Positions 9,803 through 22,463 of a stretch of DNA of 64,000 nucleotides are shown in pieces. The stretch lies in NCBI RefSeq assembly GCF_019203965.1, contig NZ_CP076448.1, positions 1,565,001-1,629,000 of the forward strand. Reading direction: 5' to 3'. Below the pieces are notes generated by a model, which was given only the letters and a program-made list of their open reading frames with translations, was not told the DNA's origin and ran no database searches. The DNA comes from Elioraea tepida (GTDB lineage: Bacteria; Pseudomonadota; Alphaproteobacteria; Acetobacterales; Acetobacteraceae). Position numbers and translations under genes: made by a program. Every line of letters begins with the position of its first letter. The stretch's first letter is position 1.

Positions 9803-10414
9803 TCAGCGCCGCGCAGCGTCGCGCTCGAGGATCGCCTTCGCCTCGGCGATCTCCTCCTCCACCTCCTGCTTGGCGGTGCGCGAGCCGATCAGCCGCGCCG
9901 AGGTGGTGAGATCGCCCGCAAGCACGGCGATGAGTGCGCGCAGCCACAGGAGCGCGGCGAGCGAGACGAACACGATGAGCCCCGCCACCCAGAGCGACTG
10001 CGGGATGGCAAGCGGCGTCTGCAGCGGCGTCATCGACCGCGCCCCGAGCGAGACGGTCCGCATCAGATAGGCCCAGGCGAACCAGGCGAGGAAGCCGAAG
10101 AAGAAGGTCGTGAGGGCGAGCGCGACCAGATCAAGGAGCGCCTGCAGCCGCTTCGGCAGGAGCGCGTAGAGCGTGTCGATGCGGATATGCGCGCGGGACA
10201 AGAGGGCGAAACCGAACGCCCAGGCCGAGGCGATCGCGAGCACGTAGCCCGCGAGCTCGTCCGCCCCGCCGATCGAGATCCCGGCAAGTTTCCGCAGCAG
10301 AACTTCGGCCCCGATCATGAAGGCGGCGGCGAACAGAAGCGCCCCGCCGAACCAGGCGCCGCCGCGCGCAAGCGCACCGAGGACACCGATCAGCCGATCG
10401 AGCAGCGCGGCCAT
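9803..10414 (-). CDS. dctQ: TRAP transporter small permease, DctQ subunit
   Basis: Four-helix membrane protein (203 aa) that pairs with DctM. Hydrophobic segments lie at about 15-40, 55-75, 95-120 and 145-170, and the DctQ motif RAHIRIDTLYALLP sits after the second helix. A charged tail (EVEEEIAEAKAILERDAARR) ends the protein. It lies between dctP (42 bases upstream) and dctM, giving the usual P-Q-M order. Confidence 0.93.
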   Translation of the reverse strand: MAALLDRLIGVLGALARGGAWFGGALLFAAAFMIGAEVLLRKLAGISIGGADELAGYVLAIASAWAFGFALLSRAHIRIDTLYALLPKRLQALLDLVALALTTFFFGFLAWFAWAYLMRTVSLGARSMTPLQTPLAIPQSLWVAGLIVFVSLAALLWLRALIAVLAGDLTTSARLIGSRTAKQEVEEEIAEAKAILERDAARR

Positions 10415-10456
10415 GCGGCGCGTCGGGGCAGGCGGTTCCCTGCCCCGCAGGATCCC

Positions 10457-11539
10457 TCAGTTGACGGGAGCGCGGAGGCCGAGCGCCGCGCCGACGGTGG
10501 CGTTCCATTCCTCGACGCAAGCCCGCCCGCAGCGACGCGCCCAGTTCGGCAGCACGGTCGCGTTGAGGATGCGCGTACGCTCGGCTTCGTCGGCCGCACT
10601 CACCGGAACGAGCGTCATCCGCCCAGGCTGCCCAAGCGTGCAGGGGCCGGTGGTGGCGCAGGCGACCCCTTCGGCGTCGTACTTCGCCTGCGCCTCCCAC
10701 GCCGATGCCTCGAGCTTGCGATACTGCTCGGCGAGGAAGGCCTGGACCGGCGCCGGCAGGCCCCGCCATGTCGTCTCGTTCGCCGCCCAGAACACCATGC
10801 TCCAGCCGACGGTGAGCGGATAGAGATGGCTCGTCACCTCGGGCCACTTCGCGGAGTAGCCGGAGGTCGTTCCGGTGACGGCGCAATCGGCGAGCCCGCG
10901 CTGCAACGCCGGAACCACCTCGACGAAGGACATGGTGATGGTCGTGCCGCCGACACCGGCCATGAAATCCGACAGCGTGGCGTTGAACACACGCACGCGC
11001 TTGCCCTTGAGGTCGGCAAGGCCAGTGATCGGGATCCGGCACCAGAATACCTGCCGCGGCAGGGGTGCTATGCCGAGCAGGCGCGTGTTGAACTTCTCGA
11101 GCGCCACGCGCTGGAGCACCGGCCGGTACGCCTCCGTCGCCTTGCGCACCGCCTCGGTGGTGATCGCAAAGCCCGCGAGGTCGATCCCCTCGAAGCGCGG
11201 GTCATCGCCGGCCATGTAGGAGAGGTTCTGCGAGGCGAGCTGCAGCGTGCCGTTCTGCAGAAGCCCGAGCACCTCGGGGCCGCGGATCCCGGCGAGGTCA
11301 TGCGGCATCGCCTCGATCCTCACCCGCCCGCCCGAGGCGGCAGGAAGATCCTGCTCGAAGAACTTCTTCTCGACATCGAACCAGAGATAGAGGTTCGAGG
11401 TGTAGGCGATCGTCCGAAGGTTCGTCTGGGGCAATTGGTGCGCCTCTGCCGGGCCCTGGCCCAGCGAGATGCCCAAGGCGCAGGCGGCAGCCGCCGCCGC
11501 CCACCGGGCGAGACGCCCGAGATCCTTCGTGCTCATCAT
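10457..11539 (-). CDS. dctP: TRAP transporter substrate-binding protein, DctP family
   Basis: Periplasmic solute receptor feeding DctQM. At 360 aa with a cleavable signal peptide (hydrophobic WAAAAAACALGISLG, cut near GPAEA). DctP features include DLKGKRVRVFNATLSDFM and the FVEVVPALQRGLADCAVTG segment, a region that normally helps form the ligand pocket. The start at 11539 (or the adjacent ATG at 11536) follows a GGGGGAG Shine-Dalgarno. Four cysteines occur near the C-terminus and around TGPCTLG. The gene is divergent from hyuB across a 160-base gap in which no clear promoter hexamers are seen. Confidence 0.93.
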   Translation of the reverse strand: MMSTKDLGRLARWAAAAAACALGISLGQGPAEAHQLPQTNLRTIAYTSNLYLWFDVEKKFFEQDLPAASGGRVRIEAMPHDLAGIRGPEVLGLLQNGTLQLASQNLSYMAGDDPRFEGIDLAGFAITTEAVRKATEAYRPVLQRVALEKFNTRLLGIAPLPRQVFWCRIPITGLADLKGKRVRVFNATLSDFMAGVGGTTITMSFVEVVPALQRGLADCAVTGTTSGYSAKWPEVTSHLYPLTVGWSMVFWAANETTWRGLPAPVQAFLAEQYRKLEASAWEAQAKYDAEGVACATTGPCTLGQPGRMTLVPVSAADEAERTRILNATVLPNWARRCGRACVEEWNATVGAALGLRAPVN

Positions 11540-11699
11540 CACTCCCCCGCAGTCATTTTCGAAGCCTCTCCCGGTTCGCGCCCGACCGGACGCACGTCTT
11601 ATCCTGCGCGAGGCTCTTGGCCGCCCGCAAGACCCGTGCAAGCGTAAAGAGGTCTGTTCCGGCCTGCCTCGACCCGCGCACGCCACGACCAGCCGAGCC

Positions 11700-13540
11700 A
11701 TGACCGATCGCCACATCCCCGGGCCCAGCGACCCGATCGCCTTCGAGCTGTTCCGCAACGCCATCGTCGCGCTCGCCGACGAGATGGCGCTCACCATCTA
11801 CCGCGCGAGGCTACTCCGGTGTGCTCAAGAACATCATGGACTACTCGACCGCCCTCTGCGACGCGCAGGGCCGCCCTCGTCGCGCAAGGGCTGTCGCTGC
11901 CTGGGCATCTCTGCCTCGATCCCGGTCGCGCTCCGGGCGGCGCTCGATCATTTTGGATCCGATATTGCGCCGGGGACGTGCCTGATCCTGAACGACCCGT
12001 TCTCGGGCGGGATGCACCTGCCCGACATCTTCGTCTTCCGCCCGCTGTTCCACGCGGGCCGCATCGTCGCCATCGCCGCCACCATCTGCCACCATACGGA
12101 TGTGGGCGGCCGCGTCGCCGGCTCGAACGCCTCCGACAGCACCGAGATCTTCCAGGAGGGGCTGCGGATCCCTCCCCTCAAGCCTGCCACGAACGCGGCG
12201 TGCCGAACGCGACCCTGCTCGCCTTGATCGAGAAGAACGTGCGCGTGCCCGACCGGGTGATGGGGGACCTGCGCGCCCCAGCTCGCCGCCTGCGCGATCG
12301 CCGAACGCGGCCTCGCGGAGCTCGTCTCCGCCCACGGTGCCGACACCGTGATCGCTCTGATGCAGGCGGTGACCGACCACACGGAAACGTCTGACCCGCG
12401 CCTGCGCTCGCCGCTCTGCCTGACGGCGAGGCGAGCTTCGAGGACTGGATCGACGACGACCAGATCGACGCGGGCAGGCCGATCCGCCTCCTCTGCCGTG
12501 TGGCCAAGCACGGCGAGCGGATGGTGAGGACTGGACCGGCTCCGCGCCCGCAGGTGAGGGGCGCGATCAACAACACGCTGGCTCCTACACCCCCCCCCCC
12601 CCCCCCGGCGGCCTCCTTTCACCGCGGCGAAGTGCCTCCTGCCGCCCTGAGCTTCCGAACAATGACGGCGTGTTCCGCGCCATCGCCGGTGATCGCGCCC
12701 CCCGGGCACGATCGCCAACGCCCTTCCGCCTGCGGCCTTGCGCCGCGCGCGGCCTGACCGGCTTCCGAATGGTCGATTGCGCGATGGGGCGCTCGCGATG
12801 CTCTACCCGGATCGTGTCTATGCCGCGTCCGAAGCGGCAACACAGGCATCACCATCGGCGGCTGGACCGAGGATCGAAGGCCCTTCATCTACGTCGACTT
12901 CCTCTCAGGCGCCTGGGGCGGCCGCCTTGGGCCGATGGCCTCGACGGCAACACCAACATGTTCGCCAACATGGCGAGCCACTCTGCCGAGGTGATCGAGG
13001 CCGAGCACCCGCTTGAAGTTCTCTGCAACGAGTTCGTCTGCCCGACACCGGGGGCCCGGGGCGGTTCCGCGGCGGAGTCTCGATCCGGCGCGACTGGCGC
13101 TTCCTCGAACACGAGGCGGTGCTCCAGGTGCGGGCTGACCGGCACACCCACCGGCCCTACGGACTTTGGGCGGAGAGCCGGAACGCCCCTCGCGCAACCT
13201 CCTCAACCCCGGGACGGATGCGGAACAAGGTCTGCCCGCGAAACTGACGATGACGATCCGCGCGCGGCGACGTGTTCCGCCACGAGCTCGCCGGAGCAGG
13301 CGGCTGGGGCGACCCGCTGACGCGCGACCCGGAGGCCGTGCGCGCCGACGTGGCTCAGGGCTTCGTCACCGAGGAGGGGGCGGCGCGCGACTACGGCGTG
13401 GTGCTCGTCGCCGGGCGGGTCGATGCGGAGGCGACACGACGCCTGCGCGCCGCGCTTGCCGCCGAGCGCGGCTGGACGGACCCGCCCGCCGTCTCCTGGG
13501 CGCCCCTGGCGCGAGGCCTGCCTCGGGGGCGGGGCGATGA
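11700..13540 (+). pseudogene. hyuB: Hydantoinase B / 5-oxoprolinase beta-type subunit, multiply frameshifted
   Basis: HyuB works with HyuA in ATP-dependent hydrolysis of hydantoins, N-methylhydantoin or oxoproline. The start MTDRHIPGPSDPIAFELFRN is intact. The protein can then be followed only by changing frame near 11812, 11873, 11910, 12183, 12285 and several later points: SGVLKNIMDYSTALCDAQG; LVAQGLSLPGHL; DCLILNDPFSGG-like residues with MHLPDIFV; ERGVPNATLLALIEKN; DWIDDDQIDAGRP; YVDFLSGAWGG; NMFANMASHSAEVIE; AGAGGWGDPLTRDPEAV near the C-terminus. A 17-base C tract (12590-12606) sits where the family has a conserved alanine-rich helix. All family blocks are present in order, so the gene is broken by indels rather than deleted. 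The end is near the hyuA start. Confidence 0.88.
12590..12606 (+). repeat. 17-base cytosine homopolymer inside hyuB
   Basis: An uninterrupted run of 17 C residues, by far the longest homopolymer noticed in the window. It replaces codons expected between SYT and the AASF-VKCLLPPELPNNDG block of HyuB. It could be a sequencing or assembly artefact or a slippery tract. Confidence 0.95.
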
Positions 13541-15632
13541 CCGCCTGGCGCGCGGGATCGACATCGGCGGCACCTTCACCGACATCGTCCTGATGTCGGA
13601 CGGACGGCGCGGTGCGCACCCGCAAGGTGCCCTCGACGGTCGAGGACTACTCCCGCGGCATCGTCGAAGGACTCGCCGCCCTGCTCTCCGACTCCGGCAT
13701 CGCGCCCGGGAGATCGGTCTCGGTGCTGCACGCCACCACGATCGGCCTCGAACGCGGTGCTCGAGCGCACCGGTGCGCGCACCGGTCTGATCACCACCGC
13801 AGGATTCCCGCGACGTGCTCGAGATCGCGACCTGCGCATGCCGCGGCTCTACGACCTCCGCTGGACCAAGCCGCCGCCGCTCGTTCCGCGCCGGCACAGG
13901 ATCGGCATCGCCGAGCGCACCCCGCGCCGACGGCACGGTGGCGCTCGCCCCCGACGCGGCGGAGGTGGAGCGCGCCGTCGCCTTCCTGCTCGGCGAGGGG
14001 GGTCGAGAGCCTCGCCGTGTGCCCTCCTCAACGCGCATGCGAACGGAGAGAACGAACGCCTCGTGGCCGAGATCGTCTCCCGCGTCGCGCCGCATCTCCC
14101 CGTGTCGCTCAGCCACGCCGTCCCTGGCCCGAGATCAAGGAATATCCCCGCACCTCGACCACGGTGATCAACGCCTATCTCTTGCCCGTGGTGCGGGCCT
14201 ATCTCGACCGGCTGCGCAACGGTCTGGCGTCGCGTGGCGTCGCAGCACCGGTGATGCTGATGCAGTCGAACGGCGGGCTGCTCGCGGCCCAACAGGCGGC
14301 GCGCCTGCCGATGACGCTGGTCGAAAGCGGGCCAGCGGCGGGGGTGATCGGCGCGCGCGCGCTGGCCCGACGCCTGTGCCTTGCGCGGATCGTCACCTTC
14401 GACATGGGGGGGGACGACCGCGAAGGCCGCGATGGTCGAGGAGGGCGAGGCGGCGCGCGCGGCCGAGTTCCAGGTAGGCGGCGCGTGATCCTGCAGGGCT
14501 CGCGCCTGCTCACGGGCGGCGGCTACACGCTCAAGGTTCCGGCGATCGACCTCGCCGAGTGGGCGCGGGTGGCGGCTCGATCGTCTCGCCTCGATCCGGG
14601 CGGGGCGCCGAAGGTCGGGCCGCGCAGCGCCGGAGCGACCCCTGGGCCGGTGTGCCTACGGCCAGGAGGAACGGAGCCGACCGTCACCGACTGCGCCCTC
14701 ACCCTCGGCTGGCTCGACCCCGCAGGCCTTGCGGGCGGCGCGATCCGGCTCGACCCGCGCGGCGGCGGACGCCGCGATCGCGGAGCGGATCGCCCGGCCG
14801 CTCGGCCTCTCGCTGGAGGAGGCGGCGCACGGGATGATCCGGATCGCGGTCGCGACCATGATGCGGGCGATCCGTGCGGTCTCGGTCGAGCGCTGGGCGC
14901 GATCCGCGACGCTTCGCGCTGTTCGCCTTCGGCGGCAACGGGCCGCTGTTCGGCGCGCTGATGGCGGAGGAACTCGGCATGACCGAGGTCGTCGTCCCGC
15001 CCGCTCCTGGCCTCTTCTCCGCCTTCGGTCTGCTCTACGCCGAGGTCGAGCATCATCTCTCGACGACATTCCGCACCCGTCTCGACCGCGCCGACCCTGC
15101 CGCCTTCGCCGAAGCGCGTGCGGCGCTCGAGAGGGAGGCCGCCGCCACGGCTCGGCGGCCGACGGCTTCCCGCCCGAGCGCCGATTGCTTCGCGGCGACC
15201 GCCGAGCTCCGCTATGTCGGCCAGTCCTCGGAGCTTGCGGTGCCGCTGCCGGACGGCGAGGCGGCGGAGGTGCTTGCGTCCCTGACCGCACGGTTCGCCG
15301 CGGCGCATGAGCGCGCCTATGGCTACGCTGCGGGGCCAGGGGAGCCTGTCGAGATCGTCGCGCTTCAGCTCATCGGCCGCGGCGTGCCGGAGCGGCCCCC
15401 CCCTGCCTGAGCGTGTCGAGCCAGACCATGCCGAGGTGCAGGAGGGCAGCGGCGCGCCTTTCTTCGGCGCGCATGGCTGGCACGAGGTGCCGGTCGTCTC
15501 GCGGCGGGCCGCCTCCGCCGGCACTTCGGGGCCGCTGATCGTCCACCGAATACGACGCGACCCTGCCTCGTGCCGCCCGGGTGGCGCGTGCGCGGCGACG
15601 GCTTGGGCAATCTCGTCCTGGCGCGGGGCTGA
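13537..15632 (+). pseudogene. hyuA: Hydantoinase A / 5-oxoprolinase alpha-type subunit, multiply frameshifted
   Basis: ATP-binding partner of HyuB (ASKHA-fold family). The chosen ATG (13537) starts MTAWRAG, and a one-base change joins it to IDIGGTFTDIVLM, the phosphate-binding loop. Later blocks in shifting frames are VLHATTIGSNAVLER-like, TTAGFRDVLEIA-like, EYPRTSTTVINAYL, MLMQSNGGLL, VESGPAAGVIGA, IVTFDMGG, QGSRLLTGGGYTLKVPAIDLAEVGAGGGS-like, ATPGPVC, FALFAFGGNGPL and ELGMTEVVVPPAPGLFSAFG, ending at EYDATCLVPPGW-like and TGA 15630-15632. Joined length is about 690 aa, as in intact HyuA. The start probably overlaps the hyuB stop (ATGA). Confidence 0.88.
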
Positions 15633-15653
15633 GCGGCGCACCACATCGGGGGC

Positions 15654-16826
15654 GTGACCGAGCCAATCGCCCCTCTACGTGCACTGGCCGTTCTGCGCCG
15701 CGCGCTGCCCCTATTGCGACTTCAACGCGCATGTGCGTGAAAGGATCGACGAGGCGCGCTGGCGCGACGCCATCCTCCGCCGAGCTCGCCTTCGAGCGCG
15801 CGCGGCCTCGGGCCGCGCCCGCTCGCGAGCCTGTTCTTCGGCGGCGGCACGCCGAGCCTGATGTCGCCTGCGAGCGCCGGCCGCGATCATTCGACGCCGC
15901 GCGCTCCGCCTCTTCCGCCCGAGGCGGAAGCCTGAGGTCACGCTCGAGGCGAACCCGACCTCGGTCGAGCTCGGCCGGCTCGAGGGGTTCCGTGCGGCAG
16001 GCGTGAACCGGATCAGCCTCGGCATTCAGGCGCTTGACGACGACGCGCTCGCCTTCCTCGGCCGCCGCCACTCGGCGGCGCAGGCGCTCGCGGCGCTTGC
16101 GATGGCGAAACGGCTGCTTCCCCCGCGCGAGCTTCGACCTGATCTACGCCCGGCCCGGGCAGAGTGTCGCCGCCTGGCGCGAGGAGCTCGCACGCGCGCT
16201 TGCGCACGGGCTCGGCCATCTCTCGCTCTACCAGCTCACCATCGAGCCTGGCACGCCCTTCGCCCGCGCCCATGCGCGCGGCGAGCTCGCGCTTCCCGAT
16301 GACGCGACCCAGGCCGCGCTCTACGAGGCGACGGTGGAGGAGCGGCGCGCGCCGGCCTCCTGCCCTACGAGGTGTCGAACTACGCCCGGCCGGGGGAGGA
16401 GAGTTGCCACAACCTCGCCTACTGGACCTATGCCGACCATGCGGGGATCGGGCCCGGCGCACATGGCCGCGTTCCGGCAGCGGACGCGAACACTGCGTGG
16501 CGACCGCGAGGATCCGCGCGCCCGAGGCTTGGATGGAGGCGGTGGAGGCGCGAGGGCATGGTCTGCGCGAAGAGGAGCCGCTCGGGCCTGAGGCGCGCGC
16601 GCGCGAGATGCTGCTGAATGGGCCTCAGGCTCGCGCGCGGGGTTCATCCCGATCGTTTCCTCGGCGCGAACGGGCCTCGCACTTCTCGAGGCGCTCGAAG
16701 CCGCGCGCGCTCGAAGGCCGCGCTTCTGCGGAGGGCTGGCTCGCCTGGGCGCCGGATGGTTCGCTCGCCGCCACTGACACGGGGCGGCTGAGGCTCGACT
16801 CGCTCCTGCCCGACCTCGTGCGTTGA
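15654..16826 (+). pseudogene. hemW: Radical SAM heme chaperone HemW, frameshifted
   Basis: HemW is a coproporphyrinogen-dehydrogenase-like radical SAM protein that binds heme and delivers it to acceptors. A GTG start at 15654 follows a G-rich Shine-Dalgarno. The diagnostic start block is LYVHWPFCAARCPYCDFNAH, with the CxxxCxxC cluster ligands. Further blocks, in at least three frames, are [12 protein letters not shown]-like, [75 protein letters not shown] and GIGPGAHGR, ending with a winged-helix-like tail and SLLPDLVR. The reconstructed size of about 390 aa is normal. It lies between hyuA and the racemase, an unusual place for a heme gene. Confidence 0.88.
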
Positions 16827-16982
16827 GGCCGCGCGGGGCCGGTGCGGCTTGCCTCGGCGAGGGCTGCCGCCGATGCTTGGAATGCTGCCGCCCGGCAGTT
16901 CCACAGGCAGGGAGTGCGATGTGATCAGCCCTCCGCGCGCAGACGGGACGCGGCGGCGGCGGCGAGAACAGGCAAGAACCGC

Positions 16983-17732
16983 ATGCGCATCCTCCTGATC
17001 AACCCCAAAACCACGGCGGCGGTGACGGACCTCCTTGTCGCGGCGGCCCGGCCCGTCGCCGCGGCCGGAACCGAGCTCGTTGCCGCACACGGCACGGATC
17101 GGCTTCCCCTACATCTCCTCGCGCGCCGAGGCCCAGCTCGCCGGCGCGCACCTGCTCGAGATCCTCGCCGAGCGTTCAGGCGAGGCGGATGCCGCGATCG
17201 TCGCCGCCTTCGGCGACCCGGGCCTTCAGCCCGCGCGCGAGCTGTTCGACCTCCCGTGATCGGCATGTCGGAGGCGGCCGATGCTGACCGCCTGCCTGCT
17301 CGGCGGCCAGTTCGGGATCGTGACGTTCTCGACCTCCCTCGCGCCGTGGTATCCGCGACTGCGTGGCGCTCAACGGACTTCTCTGGCGCTGCTCAGGCAT
17401 CCGTACGCTCGAGGGGCCGTTCCGCGACATCGCCGCCGTCCAGGAGGAGAAGGAGGAGCTTCTGGTCGCCGCTCGCCGCGCGTGCGGTCGAGGAGGACGG
17501 AGCGGAGGTGGTGATCCTCGCCGGCGCGCCGCTTGCCGGCCCCGCCCCGCGCGTGGCCGATCGCGTGGCGGTGCCGCTCGTCGACCCGATCGCGGCGGCG
17601 GTGAAGCAGGTCCGAGGCGGTGGTGTCGCTCGCGCCCCGCAAGGCGCGTGCGGGCGGCTTCGCCCGCCCCGCGCCGAAGCCCTCGACGGCCTCGCGCCGG
17701 CGCTCGCCGCCCGGATCGCCGGCGAGCGGTGA
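16983..17732 (+). pseudogene. Aspartate/glutamate/hydantoin racemase family protein, frameshifted
   Basis: These racemases use two cysteines to invert amino acid or hydantoin stereochemistry; next to hyuAB the best guess is hydantoin racemase. The start MRILLINPKTTAAVTDLLV (ATG 16983) has the family's NPNTS-like opening. Shifts near 17095, 17258 and 17350 join it to GFPYISSRAEAQLAGAHLLE, AAIVAAFGDPGLQPARELFDLPVIGMSEAA, GGQFGIVTFST and AVVSLAPRK-like segments, ending at TGA 17730. The first catalytic cysteine position of the family (around AAFGDPG) is not occupied by Cys in the readable frame, so activity is uncertain even if the frame is repaired. Confidence 0.78.
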
Positions 17733-17829
17733 GGCGGCGCCGCCGCGGGGTGCGGCACACCCGCCCGTGATGGTTTGGCGCCGAATCGTTCCCTGCCCTG
17801 GGCGACGGAGCGTGGCTCTCTTCCGGCTG

Positions 17830-18108
17830 ATGATCGGGAACGACCAACCGGTCTCAGCTGCCGGGAACGCGGCGCTTCGATTGCCGCTCACGGCTCCGCT
17901 GCCCGCTCTGCGGGCACGTCTCGGAGGAGACGATGCCGACAGATGCGTGCTTTTTCTTCTTCGGACTGCGCGGGCTGCCGCGCGGTGCTCCGCCCACGCC
18001 CTGGCGACTGCTGCGTGTTCTGCTCCTTTGGCGACACGCCCTGCCCGCCGGTCCAGCGCGAGCGGCGCAGCTGCGGCGTGGGCGGTCGCGAGGGGTGCAA
18101 GGGCCTGA
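17830..18108 (+). pseudogene. Small GDCCVxC-domain protein (Cys form of a selenoprotein family), frameshifted
   Basis: A roughly 80-90 aa cysteine-rich protein hidden by indels. In one frame the bases from 17897 read [20 protein letters not shown]; a single extra G at about 17963 moves to the frame that reads [20 protein letters not shown] and then [11 protein letters not shown]. This is the layout of the small proteins usually named GDCCVxC-domain (seleno)protein: an N-terminal CxxC, the METMPTDAC-like motif, a CxxC and the [14 protein letters not shown] block. All positions here are TGC Cys; no in-frame TGA (Sec) was noted. Function is unknown, though the pattern suggests metal or redox chemistry. 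The start (ATG 17830) and the end (TGA 18106) both require a frame change. Confidence 0.6.
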
Positions 18109-18192
18109 GAGGGGCGCGATCCCCCCCGCCCGCGCGGCCCGCGACACTCCCGCTGACCGAACGGCCTCGCCCGGACGGGGAAGGCGGCGCCG

Positions 18193-20901
<2,709 letters not shown>

Positions 20902-21015
20902 GGAGGTCGCTCCGCTTCCGACGCGGCGGAGAGGGCGCACAGGGCCCGGCCGCGTTTGCGAGCCGAGCGCTTACACCATAGGGTGGGCCGCGTCCAACCG
21001 CGATGGATCAGCCCC

Positions 21016-21648
21016 GTGTTGCAGGCAGTGGACCTCGCCGCCGAGCGCGGCGGCAGGACGATCTTCCGGGCCGTGAGCTTCACCCTCGCGCCCGGCATGG
21101 CGCTCACCCTCACCGGGCCGAACGGGGCGGGCAAGACCACGCTCCTGCGGCTGCTCGCCGGGCTCGGGCGGGCCTCCTCCGGTCGGCTCCTGTGGGAGGG
21201 AGAGGATGCGCTCGCCGATCGCTCCCGCCATGCGCGCCGCCTCTCCCTCGTCGGCCACCAGGACGCGCTCAAGCCCGGCTTCACGGTTGCCGAGACGCTC
21301 GCGCACGAGGCGCGGCTTGCGGGGGTGGACCCGGCGCATGCCGAGGCCGCGATGGTGGCGATGGGCCTCTCCCACCTCGCCTCTGCGCCGATCCGAATCC
21401 TCTCGGCGGGGCAGAGGCGGCGGGTGGCGCTCGCCCGCCTGCCGCTTGCGCGCCGGAGGCTGTGGCTTCTCGACGAGCCGACGGTCGCGCTCGACCATGC
21501 CGGGGTGGCGGCGCTCGGGGCGGTGATGGCAGCGCATCGTGCGTCGGGCGGGATCATCGTCGCCTCCTCGCACCTGCCGCTGCCTCTGCCGAACGCCGCG
21601 CAGCTCCGCTTCAACGTGCCGCAGCGCGAGGGGGCGGAAGCGGCGTGA
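21016..21648 (+). CDS. ccmA: Heme exporter ATP-binding protein CcmA
   Basis: ATPase of the CcmAB(C)D system that powers release of holo-CcmE during cytochrome c maturation. About 210 aa: Walker A GPNGAGKTT, signature LSAGQRRRVALARL, Walker B LWLLDEPT. No ATG fits; a GTG at 21016 gives the usual length, with alternatives TTG 21019 and GTG 20983 in the same frame. It is divergent from acnA across about 115 bases and starts a two-gene unit with ccmB. Confidence 0.9.
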   Translation: MLQAVDLAAERGGRTIFRAVSFTLAPGMALTLTGPNGAGKTTLLRLLAGLGRASSGRLLWEGEDALADRSRHARRLSLVGHQDALKPGFTVAETLAHEARLAGVDPAHAEAAMVAMGLSHLASAPIRILSAGQRRRVALARLPLARRRLWLLDEPTVALDHAGVAALGAVMAAHRASGGIIVASSHLPLPLPNAAQLRFNVPQREGAEAA

Positions 21649-21686
21649 GCCGGGGAGCGTGAACGGGGCGCGATGAGTTTGTCGCA

Positions 21687-22352
21687 ATGAGCGTGTTCTG
21701 GGCGATGCTCCGGCGCGACCTCGCGCTCGCGCGACGAAACGCCGGCGATACGCTCGCGGCCGTGGGCTTCTTCCTGGTCGCGGTGGGGCTGTTTCCCTTC
21801 GGCGTCGGCCCTGCGCCCGATCTGCTCGCGCGGATCGCGGCCGGCGTGGTGTGGGTCGCCGCCCTGCTCGCGGCGCTGTTGCCGCTCGAGCGCCTGATCG
21901 GCGCCGATTACGAGGACGGAACGCTCGACCAGGCTCTGCTTGCGGGGCTCGAGGCGTCGCTTGTGGCGGCGGAGAAGGCGGCGACGCACTGGCTCACCAC
22001 CTTCGTGCCGCTGCTCCTCGCCTCTCCCCTCGCGGCGCTGATGTTGAACCTGCCGCTTGCAGCGACGGGCGTGCTCCTCGCCGCGCTTGCGCTCGGCTCG
22101 CTCGTGCTCTCGCTCCTCGGCACGGCTGGGGCGGCGCTGACGCTGGGGGCGCGTCGCGCCGGCGTGCTTCTGCCGCTGCTCGTCCTGCCGCTCGCGATCC
22201 CGCCCCTGATCTTCGGCGTCGCGGCGGTGGATGCCGCCCTCCATGGGCTCGCGGCACGGCCGCATCTGGCGATGCTCGGCGCTCTCGCCGCCGCCGCCGT
22301 GCCGCTCTGCCCGCTTGCGGCGGGGGCAGCGCTCCGGGCGGCGACGGAGTGA
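21687..22352 (+). CDS. ccmB: Heme exporter membrane protein CcmB
   Basis: Membrane partner of CcmA, 221 aa with about six hydrophobic helices. The N-terminal FWAMLRRDLALARRNAGDTL, the FPFGVGP loop and VVWVAALLAALLPLERLI are typical of CcmB, as is PLLVLPLAIPPLIFGVAAVDAA. No ccmC or ccmD follows; the downstream gene is convergent, so the rest of the ccm system is elsewhere. Confidence 0.93.
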   Translation: MSVFWAMLRRDLALARRNAGDTLAAVGFFLVAVGLFPFGVGPAPDLLARIAAGVVWVAALLAALLPLERLIGADYEDGTLDQALLAGLEASLVAAEKAATHWLTTFVPLLLASPLAALMLNLPLAATGVLLAALALGSLVLSLLGTAGAALTLGARRAGVLLPLLVLPLAIPPLIFGVAAVDAALHGLAARPHLAMLGALAAAAVPLCPLAAGAALRAATE

Positions 22353-22463
22353 CGCGCCGCCCGCCTGCCGCCCGTTCGCTCACGTCTCCTCGGGCCGTTC
22401 CGCTCGGCACTTCATGCGCCTCGCAAGGCGGCCCGCACCGGCTTCGCGGTCGCGACCCGCCGC

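Noticed and set aside
8615-11647. Very long open frame (about 1010 codons) on the strand opposite the TRAP genes
   Set aside because: It is antisense to three clear dctM/dctQ/dctP genes, is rich in Arg/His/Glu/Asp low-complexity sequence typical of GC-rich shadow frames, and has no recognisable domain.
12590-12606. Poly-C tract as a promoter spacer or phase-variation switch
   Set aside because: It lies inside coding sequence in a block full of likely errors, and the conserved codons it replaces do not encode polyproline; an artefact is more probable.
17830-18108. Selenocysteine insertion in the small GDCCVxC protein
   Set aside because: All key positions are TGC, and the breaks are explained by single-base indels rather than an in-frame TGA.
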